A DNA stretch of 38,152 nucleotides, taken from Ruminococcus sp. GTDB taxonomy: Bacteria > Bacillota > Clostridia > Oscillospirales > Ruminococcaceae. Shown here in pieces: positions 13,814-21,851 of the stretch. The notes under the pieces were generated by a model, which saw only the letters and a program-made list of their open reading frames with translations, was not told the DNA's origin and made no database searches. The stretch is from assembly GCF_016287535.1 (NCBI RefSeq), contig NZ_JAEFAJ010000032.1, positions 1 to 38,152 on the forward strand, written 5' to 3'. The position numbers and the translations under genes are program-made. Within the stretch, counting starts at the first letter, position 1, and each line of letters begins with the position of its first letter.

Positions 13814-15283
13814 TTACGCTTCGCTGTTTTCTTCGGTATCTTCTTCGGAGCCCTCTTCGGTCTCCTCAGGCGTGTCGTCCATTATCTTTTTGTACTTCCT
13901 TTCCTCTTCCTGTTCATGGGCTTTTTTTGCAGCCTTACGCGCACCGGCTGAAGAAGTCTTTTTGCCGCGCTTCATCAGAACGGCTGAGAAAACTGCCGCG
14001 GCGGCAAGAAGTCCCACCATAAAGATTATGAAAGCGAACTTCTTGATATTGAAGTCGATGTAGGAATAGTCGATTTTTTCGGACTTAGCGTATTTTGCTC
14101 CTGCCGAGCCTGAGAAAACGCTGAGTCTGAAGCCTTCGAGCTTCTGGCGGTCAGGTTTTTCGTAAGTGATGCCGAAAGCGTCGTCGCCTATCTCTGTTAC
14201 GCTTTTTGGTATGCTGACCTGTTTCAGTTCGTCGCACACAAAGAAAGCGTCCTCGCCTATACTGAGTATACCCTCAGGGAGTATCACCTTATTGAGCTTC
14301 ATGCAGTACGCAAAGGCGTTCTTGTCGATCTTTTCCACAGTAGTGGGTATAGACAGTGAAATGATATTCTGATCGAACATGAAAGCGCCGAGGCCTATGC
14401 TTTTAAGTCCCTCTGAAAAGTCCACGCTTTTTATGCCGGAGCAGTAGCTGAAAGCCTCGTCGCCGACAGTTTCGACAGATGATGGGATATGGAGCGATGT
14501 GAGCTGTGCGCAGGTCGAGAAAGCGCCGGCGCGTATATTCACAGTGCCTTCCGGGATAATAAGCTCTCCGCTCTTATCCACGGAAGCGCGGATAATATCG
14601 TTCTTTTTGCTGTCCATGAGCATTTCGTCCTCATAGACGAAGAAAGTGTTTGCGGAAACGTCGATATCCTTTATTGAGAACCAGCAGCCCATAGCATTGT
14701 CGCCGATGGACTGCAGTGACGCAGGCAGCCTGAATTCGCTTATAGCTGCGCACTGATAGAATGCAGAGTCGCCGATCTCGGTAACATTATTGCCAAGCTT
14801 TACCTCCCCAAGATTACTGCAGAGCGCAAAGGTAAAGGGCTCTATTTTTGTAAGGGTATCGGGGAGCTCAACGCTTTCAAGTGAAACGCAGCCAAAGAAG
14901 GCATGGTCTCCCAGTGCTGTGAGCTTTTTCGGAAGAGTTACCGATCTGAGGGAAGCGCAGTCGTAGAAAGCGTTTGGAGCGATGGCAGTTACCGAATCCG
15001 GTATTTTAAGTGAAGATATTCCTGTACAGCCCTGAAAAGCGCCGTCGCCTATAGCTGTTATGGCAGTACCGTTTCGGATTGACGGGACCTCCGTGACTAT
15101 GGTAGCGGAGCATCTTGTGATAGTATAGGTCATATCCTCGTTCAGTTCATAGTAGAATGAGCCGTCATAGAGGGTAGTCTCCGCTCCCTGGAGCTCGTCT
15201 GCGGAAGCGCTGAAGGGCGTACAGCATATAACGGTCACAGCCGCCGCTGAGATTGCGGCGAGCCTGTTCAATATCTTATTCAA
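13814..15283 (-). CDS. BspA-like leucine-rich-repeat membrane protein
   Basis: 489 residues from the TTG at 15283. Layout: signal peptide (to about residue 30, ending FSASA), ten or so LRR_5/BspA repeats of about 23 residues (pattern IxxIGDxAFxxCxxLxxVxLPxxL), one TM helix near 410-435, and a charged cytoplasmic tail ending in an acidic run. I prefer the TTG because AAGGAGG lies 9 nt upstream and the protein then starts with a standard signal peptide; an in-frame ATG at 15307 would place that Shine-Dalgarno inside the gene. The TTG overlaps the 3' end of the upstream paralogue by 8 nt, suggesting translational coupling. Likely a surface adhesin or receptor. Confidence 0.85.
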   Translation of the reverse strand: MNKILNRLAAISAAAVTVICCTPFSASADELQGAETTLYDGSFYYELNEDMTYTITRCSATIVTEVPSIRNGTAITAIGDGAFQGCTGISSLKIPDSVTAIAPNAFYDCASLRSVTLPKKLTALGDHAFFGCVSLESVELPDTLTKIEPFTFALCSNLGEVKLGNNVTEIGDSAFYQCAAISEFRLPASLQSIGDNAMGCWFSIKDIDVSANTFFVYEDEMLMDSKKNDIIRASVDKSGELIIPEGTVNIRAGAFSTCAQLTSLHIPSSVETVGDEAFSYCSGIKSVDFSEGLKSIGLGAFMFDQNIISLSIPTTVEKIDKNAFAYCMKLNKVILPEGILSIGEDAFFVCDELKQVSIPKSVTEIGDDAFGITYEKPDRQKLEGFRLSVFSGSAGAKYAKSEKIDYSYIDFNIKKFAFIIFMVGLLAAAAVFSAVLMKRGKKTSSAGARKAAKKAHEQEEERKYKKIMDDTPEETEEGSEEDTEENSEA

Positions 15284-17537
15284 TGTTGTCGTCCTCCTTG
15301 GTTTCATCGGCTGCGGTTTCCTCGCTGCGTTGTCTGCGGAGTTCGGCAGACTTTGCCTTTCTTTCGGCGGCAGCCTTTTCAGCTTTGCCTTTTTTAACCG
15401 CTTTTCCCGTAAATATGCCTATTACCGCAAGAAGAGCAGCTCCGAGTATACCTGCCATGGTATAAACAAAGGAAGAGGACATATTCTTTCCGAGGACCAT
15501 AGTAGTGCCTGTCACTACATTGATCCCTGCGGACTTTGCGTAATCATATGCCTGAGAGTTCTCCGGCGCATACAGAGTGAAGCCGTCGATCAGGGCGTCT
15601 GAGGCAGAGCTTTCCTGATCCTCGGCGCTCTCGTCGTGATAGTAACCGAAGGCGCATGGACCTATATCTGTAAGTGAAGCCGGCAGACGAAGGCTTTTCA
15701 GAGCCTTGCAGTCGTATAATGCGTCCGGACCGAGAGATATCAGCTTATCCGAGAATTCTATATGCGAGAGCTTTTCACACGCCTCGAATGCGTAGGTGCT
15801 GACAGTTTCCACATCAGGGAGCTTTATGTTTTCAAGGTTCTTGTTGTTCGCAAATGCTGACTGGCATATCACCTTCACGCCTGACGGAGCTTTGAAGCTG
15901 CTGCCCGACTTGGCTGCGGGATAGGCTACCAGTGAGGTTTTGTCCTTGCTGTACATTACGCCGTTTTCTGATATATATATGCCGTCATTTCCGGTTATAT
16001 CTATCTCCTCAAGGGCAGGGCAGAAGAAGAAGGGTTCATCGTCGTTCCATTCCTGTATCGTACCTGCCGCCTTGAAGGTCTTTAGTGCTGAGCACTCGTG
16101 GAACACCATACTGCCGATCTTTTCAGCGCCGCAGAATTCAGCGTACTCAAGTGAAGTGCATGAATCGAAGGCGTTGTCACCTATTGTCTTTACACTTGCC
16201 GGAAGTGTTATTTTTTTCAGGCTCTGACAGTTATAGAATGACATTTCCCTTATTTCTTCAATGGTATCCGGGAGTATTATCTCCGAAGCCTGAGTTGCGC
16301 TGAAGCAGCTGGGATATATCTTTGTTATCTTTTTTCCGTCTATCTCTGCGGGAACATTTATTACGTCCTCAGACGAGTAGCAGCAGGTGAGGACGGTCTC
16401 GGTATCGGTCACGCCGTACTCAAAGTCGCCGGATTTTATTCTTTTGACGTTGAGATAATCCTGTTCCTGCTGGTATTCCTCAGGAGTGAGGAAGATGAAG
16501 CTGTTCTTGTAGTCGTATTCCGAATCAGAGTCTACAGCATATTTCTGTGCTGCCGAATTGAGATTTCCGACTAAGGTGAAGCTGTCGTCAGCAACGATAT
16601 TGCCGCTTGCGCTGGTATAATATCCGAAAGCGCAGTAGCCTATCTCGGATACGGAATCAGGTATCACAGCGGCAGTAAGTCCGGTATCCACAAATGCGTA
16701 CTGACCTATTCCGACGAGAGTTGACGGGAATGCTATATTTTTCAGGAGCTTGCAGCCTGAAAAGGAGCCGCCGCCGATGAGGGTAAGTCCCTCAGGGAGC
16801 TTTACGTCGCTCAGGGTCGAGCAGCCTGAAAATGCGTAGGGGCGTATCTCAGTGACCTTTGTACCGCTGAGGTCAAGGGAGGTCATCTTTATCAGATCTC
16901 CAAAAGAGAAGGCGCCTATCTTTTCAAGTCCTGAGGGAAACTTTACCTCCTCAAGTCCTGTATCATAGAGTGCGGAGGTGCCAAGCTCCTTTACGCTGTC
17001 AGGTACTGTAAAGGAAGTACCGCCTTTACGGCTCGGATAGCATATGAGCATGTCCTTGTTTTTTGTGTAAAGTATTCCGTCCTCTGAGCAGAAATCCTTG
17101 CTGTCCGCTGCTACGTTTATCTTCTTCAGCATAGTGCAGTATACGAAGGGATTGTTGTCGGAGATATAGTTTATCGAAGCCGGGAGCGATATCTCAGTGA
17201 AAGTATTGTTGACCGGGTCGCTGCCGAAAGCTTTGCTTCCAAGCTCTGTAACGGCGATGCCGTCGAGCTTTTCCGGGATACTGATGACAGTGCCTGTTGC
17301 CTGGCAGTCCTCTATGCAGACAGTTCCGTCATGAGTCATGGAGTATAGGAAGTCGCCGCTTTTTATATATGTATCGTCTTTTACTGTTTCCTCAGGCTCT
17401 GTTGCCGTTTCTTCCGAAACGGTCGCCTGTGTGGTCTCGGCTGTTTCATCTGCAAAGGCATTCATTGCCGGAGCTGCCGTACAGGCGCAGACAAGCAGAC
17501 CTGCTATAAAGGCTGCGGTTTTCTTGCGTTCAAACAT
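15276..17537 (-). CDS. BspA-like leucine-rich-repeat membrane protein, large
   Basis: 753 residues: signal peptide (1 to about 29, AMNAFADE), a Thr/Glu-rich spacer, two blocks of LRR_5/BspA repeats each introduced by a similar unit (YIKSGDFLYSMTHDGTV and RIKSGDFEYGVTDTETV), a TM helix near 690-712 and a basic-then-acidic cytoplasmic tail (KKGKAEKAAAERKAKSAELRRQ). The matching starts point to an internal duplication. BspA proteins mediate binding to surfaces or host proteins; here the membrane anchor replaces a sortase signal. The ATG follows GAGAGGG by about 9 nt. It is the first gene of a two-gene operon with the smaller paralogue. Confidence 0.88.
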   Translation of the reverse strand: MFERKKTAAFIAGLLVCACTAAPAMNAFADETAETTQATVSEETATEPEETVKDDTYIKSGDFLYSMTHDGTVCIEDCQATGTVISIPEKLDGIAVTELGSKAFGSDPVNNTFTEISLPASINYISDNNPFVYCTMLKKINVAADSKDFCSEDGILYTKNKDMLICYPSRKGGTSFTVPDSVKELGTSALYDTGLEEVKFPSGLEKIGAFSFGDLIKMTSLDLSGTKVTEIRPYAFSGCSTLSDVKLPEGLTLIGGGSFSGCKLLKNIAFPSTLVGIGQYAFVDTGLTAAVIPDSVSEIGYCAFGYYTSASGNIVADDSFTLVGNLNSAAQKYAVDSDSEYDYKNSFIFLTPEEYQQEQDYLNVKRIKSGDFEYGVTDTETVLTCCYSSEDVINVPAEIDGKKITKIYPSCFSATQASEIILPDTIEEIREMSFYNCQSLKKITLPASVKTIGDNAFDSCTSLEYAEFCGAEKIGSMVFHECSALKTFKAAGTIQEWNDDEPFFFCPALEEIDITGNDGIYISENGVMYSKDKTSLVAYPAAKSGSSFKAPSGVKVICQSAFANNKNLENIKLPDVETVSTYAFEACEKLSHIEFSDKLISLGPDALYDCKALKSLRLPASLTDIGPCAFGYYHDESAEDQESSASDALIDGFTLYAPENSQAYDYAKSAGINVVTGTTMVLGKNMSSSFVYTMAGILGAALLAVIGIFTGKAVKKGKAEKAAAERKAKSAELRRQRSEETAADETKEDDNIE

Positions 17538-17589
17538 AATTATTACCCTCTCGCGTTTTTACGGCATAAAAAGCCGTTAATTCTTATAC

Positions 17590-17618
17590 ATTATAGCACA
17601 ATGGGCGTGATATTGCAA
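17590..17618 (-). promoter_or_regulatory. Promoter of the BspA-like pair
   Basis: TTGCAA (17613-17618), 17-bp spacer and TATAAT (17590-17595). A small hairpin (ACGGC-TTTTTAT-GCCGT) lies in the leader. Confidence 0.75.
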
Positions 17619-17655
17619 TGAATTTCACTTATTTTTCGTATTTCAGGCGTTTTTT

Positions 17656-18705
17656 TCAGATATTGTCCACATTTTCTCCGAATGAGTCCGCAATGAGGAG
17701 CTTCAGCGTACTTATATCAAAAACAGTCCCTGTTTCCGACAGCCTGAGGAGCTTTTCCATATTTTCCTCGCAGTATTCCGTTTCTTTTGAGTAGTTTTTT
17801 GCGATGACCGCGCATTCCTCAAAGCCGCAGGGCTTTTCCTCTGTGGAGCCGCAGCGGTACAGCCAGCTTATGAAAACAGTGCTGACTGCGGCAAAAGCCG
17901 CATATCCGAGGACATTTCCGTCGTAGACGCTCTTCATCACGTAGCGGAATATGAAATAAGCGGCGATACGGCGAAGATATGGGGTATGCTCTTCGCTGTG
18001 AAGAGGAGCTGAGGGAAGCTTCTCCTCACAGCTTTTTATATAGGGGAGCCATTCCCTGTCTATGGGTTCGAGCTCCGAAAAGCAGCGGAATATCTCTTTT
18101 TCGGCTTCGCTGATGTCCGTACAGGCGCCGTGCGGAGCGTCCGGGATATCTATGTACTGCTGTGCTTCTTCCGCGATATCAAGCACCTGTGCGAGAGCTC
18201 TGCCTATCGGAAGTTCTTCAGCGTTCACGGCGTCGAGCATGGCTGTCCGCGCTTCAAGGAGCAGGCTGAAAAGCTCCCCGTCGTATTCGCCGGCTGCTTC
18301 TTCGTCGGAGACCTCCACCTCGCAGAGCGTGAAAGGCTGTGAGAGTATCAGCTTCGCGGAGGCTTCGCAGCAAAGCCCTGTGCCCCCTTCCTTGACGCTG
18401 CCGAACCACTCATAATACCGCGGATGCTCGGAGCATATATGGCAGAGGCTCTCCCTGCCGAGGTTTATGTAGATATCGCACAGCCCCCCGTCATTGAGGA
18501 AGGGGCAGCGCTCGTCCTCTGTGAGTACGAAGGAGCCGTTTTCTATATTCCGGCGGAGCCTTTCTCCGAATTCTCCGGCTGCCGCGGCGTATCTCGCGGC
18601 AGCCTCGTCGTCTATGTCTATTTCCCAGCCTTTGCAGCAGCTGTCCCTGCAGTCTCCGGCGATGCAGCGGAAATCCCGGCAGTATCCGGGGGTACGGTAT
18701 ATCAT
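17656..18705 (-). CDS. FliB-family protein (flagellin lysine-N-methylase-like)
   Basis: 349 residues. The N-terminal Cys pattern CRDFRCIAGDCRDSCCKGWEI, then RCPFLNDGGLCDIY and LCHICSEHPRYYEWFG, are hallmarks of the FliB/YkgJ-like family, whose cysteines probably bind a metal cluster. In Salmonella FliB methylates flagellin lysines, but no flagellar gene is in this window and many non-motile Clostridia carry such proteins, so the substrate is open. The ATG follows GGGAGG by 6 nt. The gene stands alone after a terminator. Confidence 0.85.
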   Translation of the reverse strand: MIYRTPGYCRDFRCIAGDCRDSCCKGWEIDIDDEAAARYAAAAGEFGERLRRNIENGSFVLTEDERCPFLNDGGLCDIYINLGRESLCHICSEHPRYYEWFGSVKEGGTGLCCEASAKLILSQPFTLCEVEVSDEEAAGEYDGELFSLLLEARTAMLDAVNAEELPIGRALAQVLDIAEEAQQYIDIPDAPHGACTDISEAEKEIFRCFSELEPIDREWLPYIKSCEEKLPSAPLHSEEHTPYLRRIAAYFIFRYVMKSVYDGNVLGYAAFAAVSTVFISWLYRCGSTEEKPCGFEECAVIAKNYSKETEYCEENMEKLLRLSETGTVFDISTLKLLIADSFGENVDNI

Positions 18706-18720
18706 ATTCTTCCTCCCTGA

Positions 18721-18751
18721 AATAATAAAGGGACTGAATATCAGTCCCTTT
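18721..18751 (-). terminator. Terminator after the PglF-like gene
   Basis: AAAGGGACTGA and TCAGTCCCTTT form an 11-bp stem with an ATA loop, followed on the minus strand by ATTATT. It separates the surface-glycan operon from the FliB-family gene. Confidence 0.8.
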
Positions 18752-18809
18752 ACATATAAAAGATTTCTGAAATGCCGGCAGAGGAATCCTGCGGGCTTTA
18801 TTACGCAGT

Positions 18810-20753
18810 TCAGTTCCTTGTCATAGCTCTCGGATTCTTGTGCTCCTTGATAAGCTCCGCTCTGTTGAACTCCTCTGGAGTAGTAAATGTCGGAACTATC
18901 TCGTGCAGCGCTTCAACAGCCTCGGCGTTGAGGTTGAGCTCCGCAGCGTTTCTGAGCCTGCGCAGCTTCTTTATGAATTTATCGCCGTTGAGCTCTATCT
19001 GCTTTCCGATGAATATGAGCTTGTTGGAGGTCTGCTTCAGTCCTTCCTCGCTCATAAGGAGCTCCTCACGGAGTTTTTCGCCGGGACGGAGACCTGTGAA
19101 CTTGATCTCAACATCTTTGTAGGGGACCTTTCCGTACATACGGATAAGGTTCTCTGCAAGCTTTACGATATGTACAGGCTGTCCCATATCAAGGACGAAT
19201 ATCTCGCCGCCGTGAGCTATCGCAGCGGCTTCCATAACAAGGCTTACAGCCTCCGGGATAGTCATAAAATATCTTATAACGTCCCTGTGGGTAACGGTCA
19301 CGGGCTTGCCGCTCTCTATCTGTCTGCGGAAGAGAGGTATTACAGAGCCGTTTGAGCCGAGGACGTTTCCGAAACGAGTTGTCACGAATTCGGTGCAGCT
19401 GTCTGCCTGCTGTGAGAAATACTGTACTATCATTTCGCAGCAGCGCTTTGAAGCTCCCATAACATTGGTGGGATTTACCGCCTTGTCGGTGGATATCATA
19501 ACGAACTTCTTTACCTTGTGGAAATGAGCCAGTGAAGCCACATTGAAGGTTCCGAGGACGTTGTTCTTGATAGCCTCCATGGGAGAGTTTTCCATAAGGG
19601 GAACGTGCTTGTGAGCAGCCGCGTGGAAGAGTATATCGGGCTTGTAGTTGTCAAGTATGGAGTTCATGCGGTAGTAGTCCCTTACGGAAGCTATGAGCAC
19701 CGTGAGCTTCAGGCTGTCGCCGTATTCCATTACAAGCTCCTGCTGTATATCGTAGGCATTGTTCTCGTAGATATCGACTATTATGATATGCTTGGGGTCG
19801 TATTTGGCTATCTGACGGACAAGCTCAGAGCCTATGCTTCCGCCGCCGCCTGTTACCATACAAACCTTGCCGCTGATGAAGTTGCGGATATCCTCGTTGT
19901 CGAACTTTATGGGAGCACGTCCGAGAAGATCCTCCACTCTGATGTCATGCATCTGTGAGAGGAGAGGAGTATTGCAGTCGTTGAATATAAGGTTGCCTAT
20001 AAAGGGTACCACCTTTATGGGAAGATTCGTTCCGGAGCATATGTCGAGGATACGCTTTCTCTCTTCCTCAAGGCAGGAGGGGATAGCGAAGATTATCTGC
20101 TCGATATGCTGCTGATCCACGAATTTGATTATCTCGCCGGTGGTTCCCATAACGGTAACGCCGTCTATTTCCGAACCGATCTTGCTTCTGTCGTCGTCTA
20201 TGATACATACGGGATCGTAGGCTGCCGAGATCTTGTCCTCATCAAATGGAGACTTCTGAGCGTTCCTGATCTCCGTGAGTATCATGCGGCAGGTCTGACC
20301 GCCGCCGACTATCATGGTACGTTTCCTGTTTTCTATTGTGCCTATGCTCTTGATAGTGACAAAGGTCTTCTTGAACATCAGTCTGAAAAGACATACGCCT
20401 GTCAGTGTAATGAGCGCGTGGAGACCTATAAAAGTCAGGGGCACTTCCCTGCGGATCACATATACTATGGCGAGTGAAGCGGCGAATCCGAAGAATACGC
20501 CGTAAAAGCAGGACAAATAGTCACGCCTGTTGAAGAAACGCCACAGCTTGCTGTACGCTCCGAATATGAACAGGCAGCCGCAGCAGGTACAAATGCCTAC
20601 CATAAAGCTGATTATCAATCCGGAATTGCTTATGCTCCTGCCTGAAAATGACAGGACGAAATTTGTGATAAGAGATGCGGTTACAACGATGAACGCATCT
20701 GCAAGAGCGAGTATCGCTCTGCGAAAGCTGAATTTCTCTAATACTTTTCTCAA
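18810..20753 (-). CDS. PglF/CapD/FlaA1-type nucleotide-sugar 4,6-dehydratase
   Basis: 647 residues. Four N-terminal TM helices (about 14-36, 46-66, 84-100, 108-126), a first Rossmann-like domain (about 145-260) and a catalytic short-chain-dehydrogenase domain with NAD motif TGGGGSIG (301-308) and STDKAVNPTNVMGASKR (421-437), in which Met replaces the usual Tyr of the YxxxK site, as in this family. It should convert UDP-GlcNAc to a 4-keto-6-deoxy sugar at the membrane, feeding capsule or glycan synthesis. The start is TTG behind a G-rich Shine-Dalgarno (GGGGGGTC, 4-5 nt); the next Met is residue 51, so TTG is required. It lies 22 bp after cpsB in one operon. Confidence 0.92.
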   Translation of the reverse strand: MRKVLEKFSFRRAILALADAFIVVTASLITNFVLSFSGRSISNSGLIISFMVGICTCCGCLFIFGAYSKLWRFFNRRDYLSCFYGVFFGFAASLAIVYVIRREVPLTFIGLHALITLTGVCLFRLMFKKTFVTIKSIGTIENRKRTMIVGGGQTCRMILTEIRNAQKSPFDEDKISAAYDPVCIIDDDRSKIGSEIDGVTVMGTTGEIIKFVDQQHIEQIIFAIPSCLEEERKRILDICSGTNLPIKVVPFIGNLIFNDCNTPLLSQMHDIRVEDLLGRAPIKFDNEDIRNFISGKVCMVTGGGGSIGSELVRQIAKYDPKHIIIVDIYENNAYDIQQELVMEYGDSLKLTVLIASVRDYYRMNSILDNYKPDILFHAAAHKHVPLMENSPMEAIKNNVLGTFNVASLAHFHKVKKFVMISTDKAVNPTNVMGASKRCCEMIVQYFSQQADSCTEFVTTRFGNVLGSNGSVIPLFRRQIESGKPVTVTHRDVIRYFMTIPEAVSLVMEAAAIAHGGEIFVLDMGQPVHIVKLAENLIRMYGKVPYKDVEIKFTGLRPGEKLREELLMSEEGLKQTSNKLIFIGKQIELNGDKFIKKLRRLRNAAELNLNAEAVEALHEIVPTFTTPEEFNRAELIKEHKNPRAMTRN

Positions 20754-20775
20754 TTTTGACCCCCCATACCGGCTA

Positions 20776-21501
20776 TCATATACCGGTATTATTTTCCCTT
20801 ATTTCCGTTGCTGCTGTGCATACGGAGTTGATCTTCGGTTCGAGCAGTTCGTCCGAGGCTTTCAGTATTTCCGGGCTGCATTTTTCTTTGAGCATATCCC
20901 AGTTCGGACGTCTGCCGTCTGTATTGTGTGCGTCGCTTCCAAAGATGACTTTACCGCCGCTTTTTATTATTCTTTTCAGAAGCTTTTCCTCACGGGGCAC
21001 AAGAAATGCGTCGTTGTTGAACTGGAATATCGCGTCTGTCCTGAGCAGCTTTTCAAAATTCTCAGGCGAATAATACTGAAGATAGCGGTGAACGTGTGCA
21101 AGTATGACTTTCAGTCCGTGTTCTGAGGAGAGCGCGTTTATCTCCTCTGACATCCAGTCTTCATAGTCACGGAAAGGCATTTCGAGGAGTATCATATCCG
21201 AATCCTCTATTGCGAGCTGTTCAATTCCGTGTATCATGGATATGCCGTGTTCTACGGCAACTTCTGCGCCGGGCACGATATACTGTATGGCAGCGAGGTC
21301 TGCGATGCTTTCCAGAGCGTCCTCGCGCCGAAGCAGATAATCCGTCAGCGAACGCTCCTCGTGGGCATAGAAATGGGGAGTAGCTATTATGCGCTCCACT
21401 CCCTGCTCTTTCATTATTTCTATCATTTCCAGAGCTGTTTCCACGTCCTGTGCGCCGTCATCCATGCCGGGCAGAATATGGCAATGGTAATCAGTAAGCA
21501 T
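20776..21501 (-). CDS. CpsB/CapC-type protein-tyrosine phosphatase (PHP fold)
   Basis: 241 residues with the metal-binding motifs of the PHP-type, manganese-dependent tyrosine phosphatases of capsule systems: DYHCHILPGMDDGAQD at the N-terminus, ATPHFY, HVHRY and FGSDAHN. Such enzymes dephosphorylate the tyrosine kinase that controls polysaccharide chain length. No kinase or export gene is adjacent; only the dehydratase follows, and a Wzz-like gene lies 8 kb away on the other strand. AAAGGA lies about 12 nt before the ATG. Driven by its own consensus promoter. Confidence 0.92.
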   Translation of the reverse strand: MLTDYHCHILPGMDDGAQDVETALEMIEIMKEQGVERIIATPHFYAHEERSLTDYLLRREDALESIADLAAIQYIVPGAEVAVEHGISMIHGIEQLAIEDSDMILLEMPFRDYEDWMSEEINALSSEHGLKVILAHVHRYLQYYSPENFEKLLRTDAIFQFNNDAFLVPREEKLLKRIIKSGGKVIFGSDAHNTDGRRPNWDMLKEKCSPEILKASDELLEPKINSVCTAATEIRENNTGI

Positions 21502-21623
21502 ATTCAGTTGTCGTCCTTTTCCATTTAGATCTGCGGTTTGTTTGTTAAAGCATTATATTTATCTACGCTTTTTTTTAAATCGAAAAATGGTCATTCAGGT
21601 ATCAAAAAAGCGATACCGCTATA

Positions 21624-21652
21624 ATTATATATAATTAATGTGGATTTGTCAA
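21624..21652 (-). promoter_or_regulatory. Promoter of cpsB and the dehydratase gene
   Basis: TTGACA (21647-21652), 17-bp spacer, TATAAT (21624-21629). A GGTATC-GATACC hairpin follows close to the predicted transcription start, leaving a leader of about 115 nt. Confidence 0.88.
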
Positions 21653-21694
21653 TAGAAAATAATAGTTAATAATATTTTATAATAAACAAATGCG

Positions 21695-21782
21695 TATCCG
21701 GCACCCGCCGTCAGACGGTTATTGCCCTGAACTGCGTTCAGGGAGCGCGGATCCTCTGCGAAGCAGGGCTCAAACACGGATA
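21695..21782. other. Multi-hairpin intergenic element
   Basis: Ends pair (TATCCG 21695-21700 with CGGATA 21777-21782) and enclose three hairpins: CCGT-CAG-ACGG (21708-21718), CCCTGAAC-TGC-GTTCAGGG (21725-21743) and CTGC-GAA-GCAG (21756-21766), the last inside GAGC/GCTC. The block is GC-rich in an otherwise AT-rich gap between the cellulase terminator and the cpsB promoter. It could be a structured RNA or a mobile palindromic repeat. It is not a tRNA: no T-loop consensus and no CCA-type acceptor. Confidence 0.5.
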
Positions 21783-21813
21783 AAAAATGCAGCTGCTTAT
21801 CAAGCAGCTGCAT
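21782..21813 (-). terminator. Terminator of the GH5 cellulase gene
   Basis: Perfect 12-bp stem ATGCAGCTGCTT / AAGCAGCTGCAT with a 3-nt loop, followed on the minus strand by six T residues. It lies 38 nt after the stop codon. Confidence 0.93.
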
Positions 21814-21851
21814 CAGAGGTATATGGATAAGTTTTAGCAACTTAGCTGTTA

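Noticed and set aside
13814..17537. CRISPR or tandem DNA repeats
   Set aside because: The periodicity is at protein level (LRR_5 repeats of about 23 residues) with diverged DNA; no identical repeats with unique spacers.
20530..21126. 198-codon plus-strand ORF across the dehydratase/CpsB junction
   Set aside because: It overlaps two well-supported minus-strand genes and lacks a promoter and a credible ribosome-binding site.
21695..21782. tRNA-like cloverleaf
   Set aside because: Three hairpins and paired ends suggest it, but there is no T-loop consensus, no suitable anticodon arm length and no acceptor of 7 bp with discriminator; kept only as a structured element.
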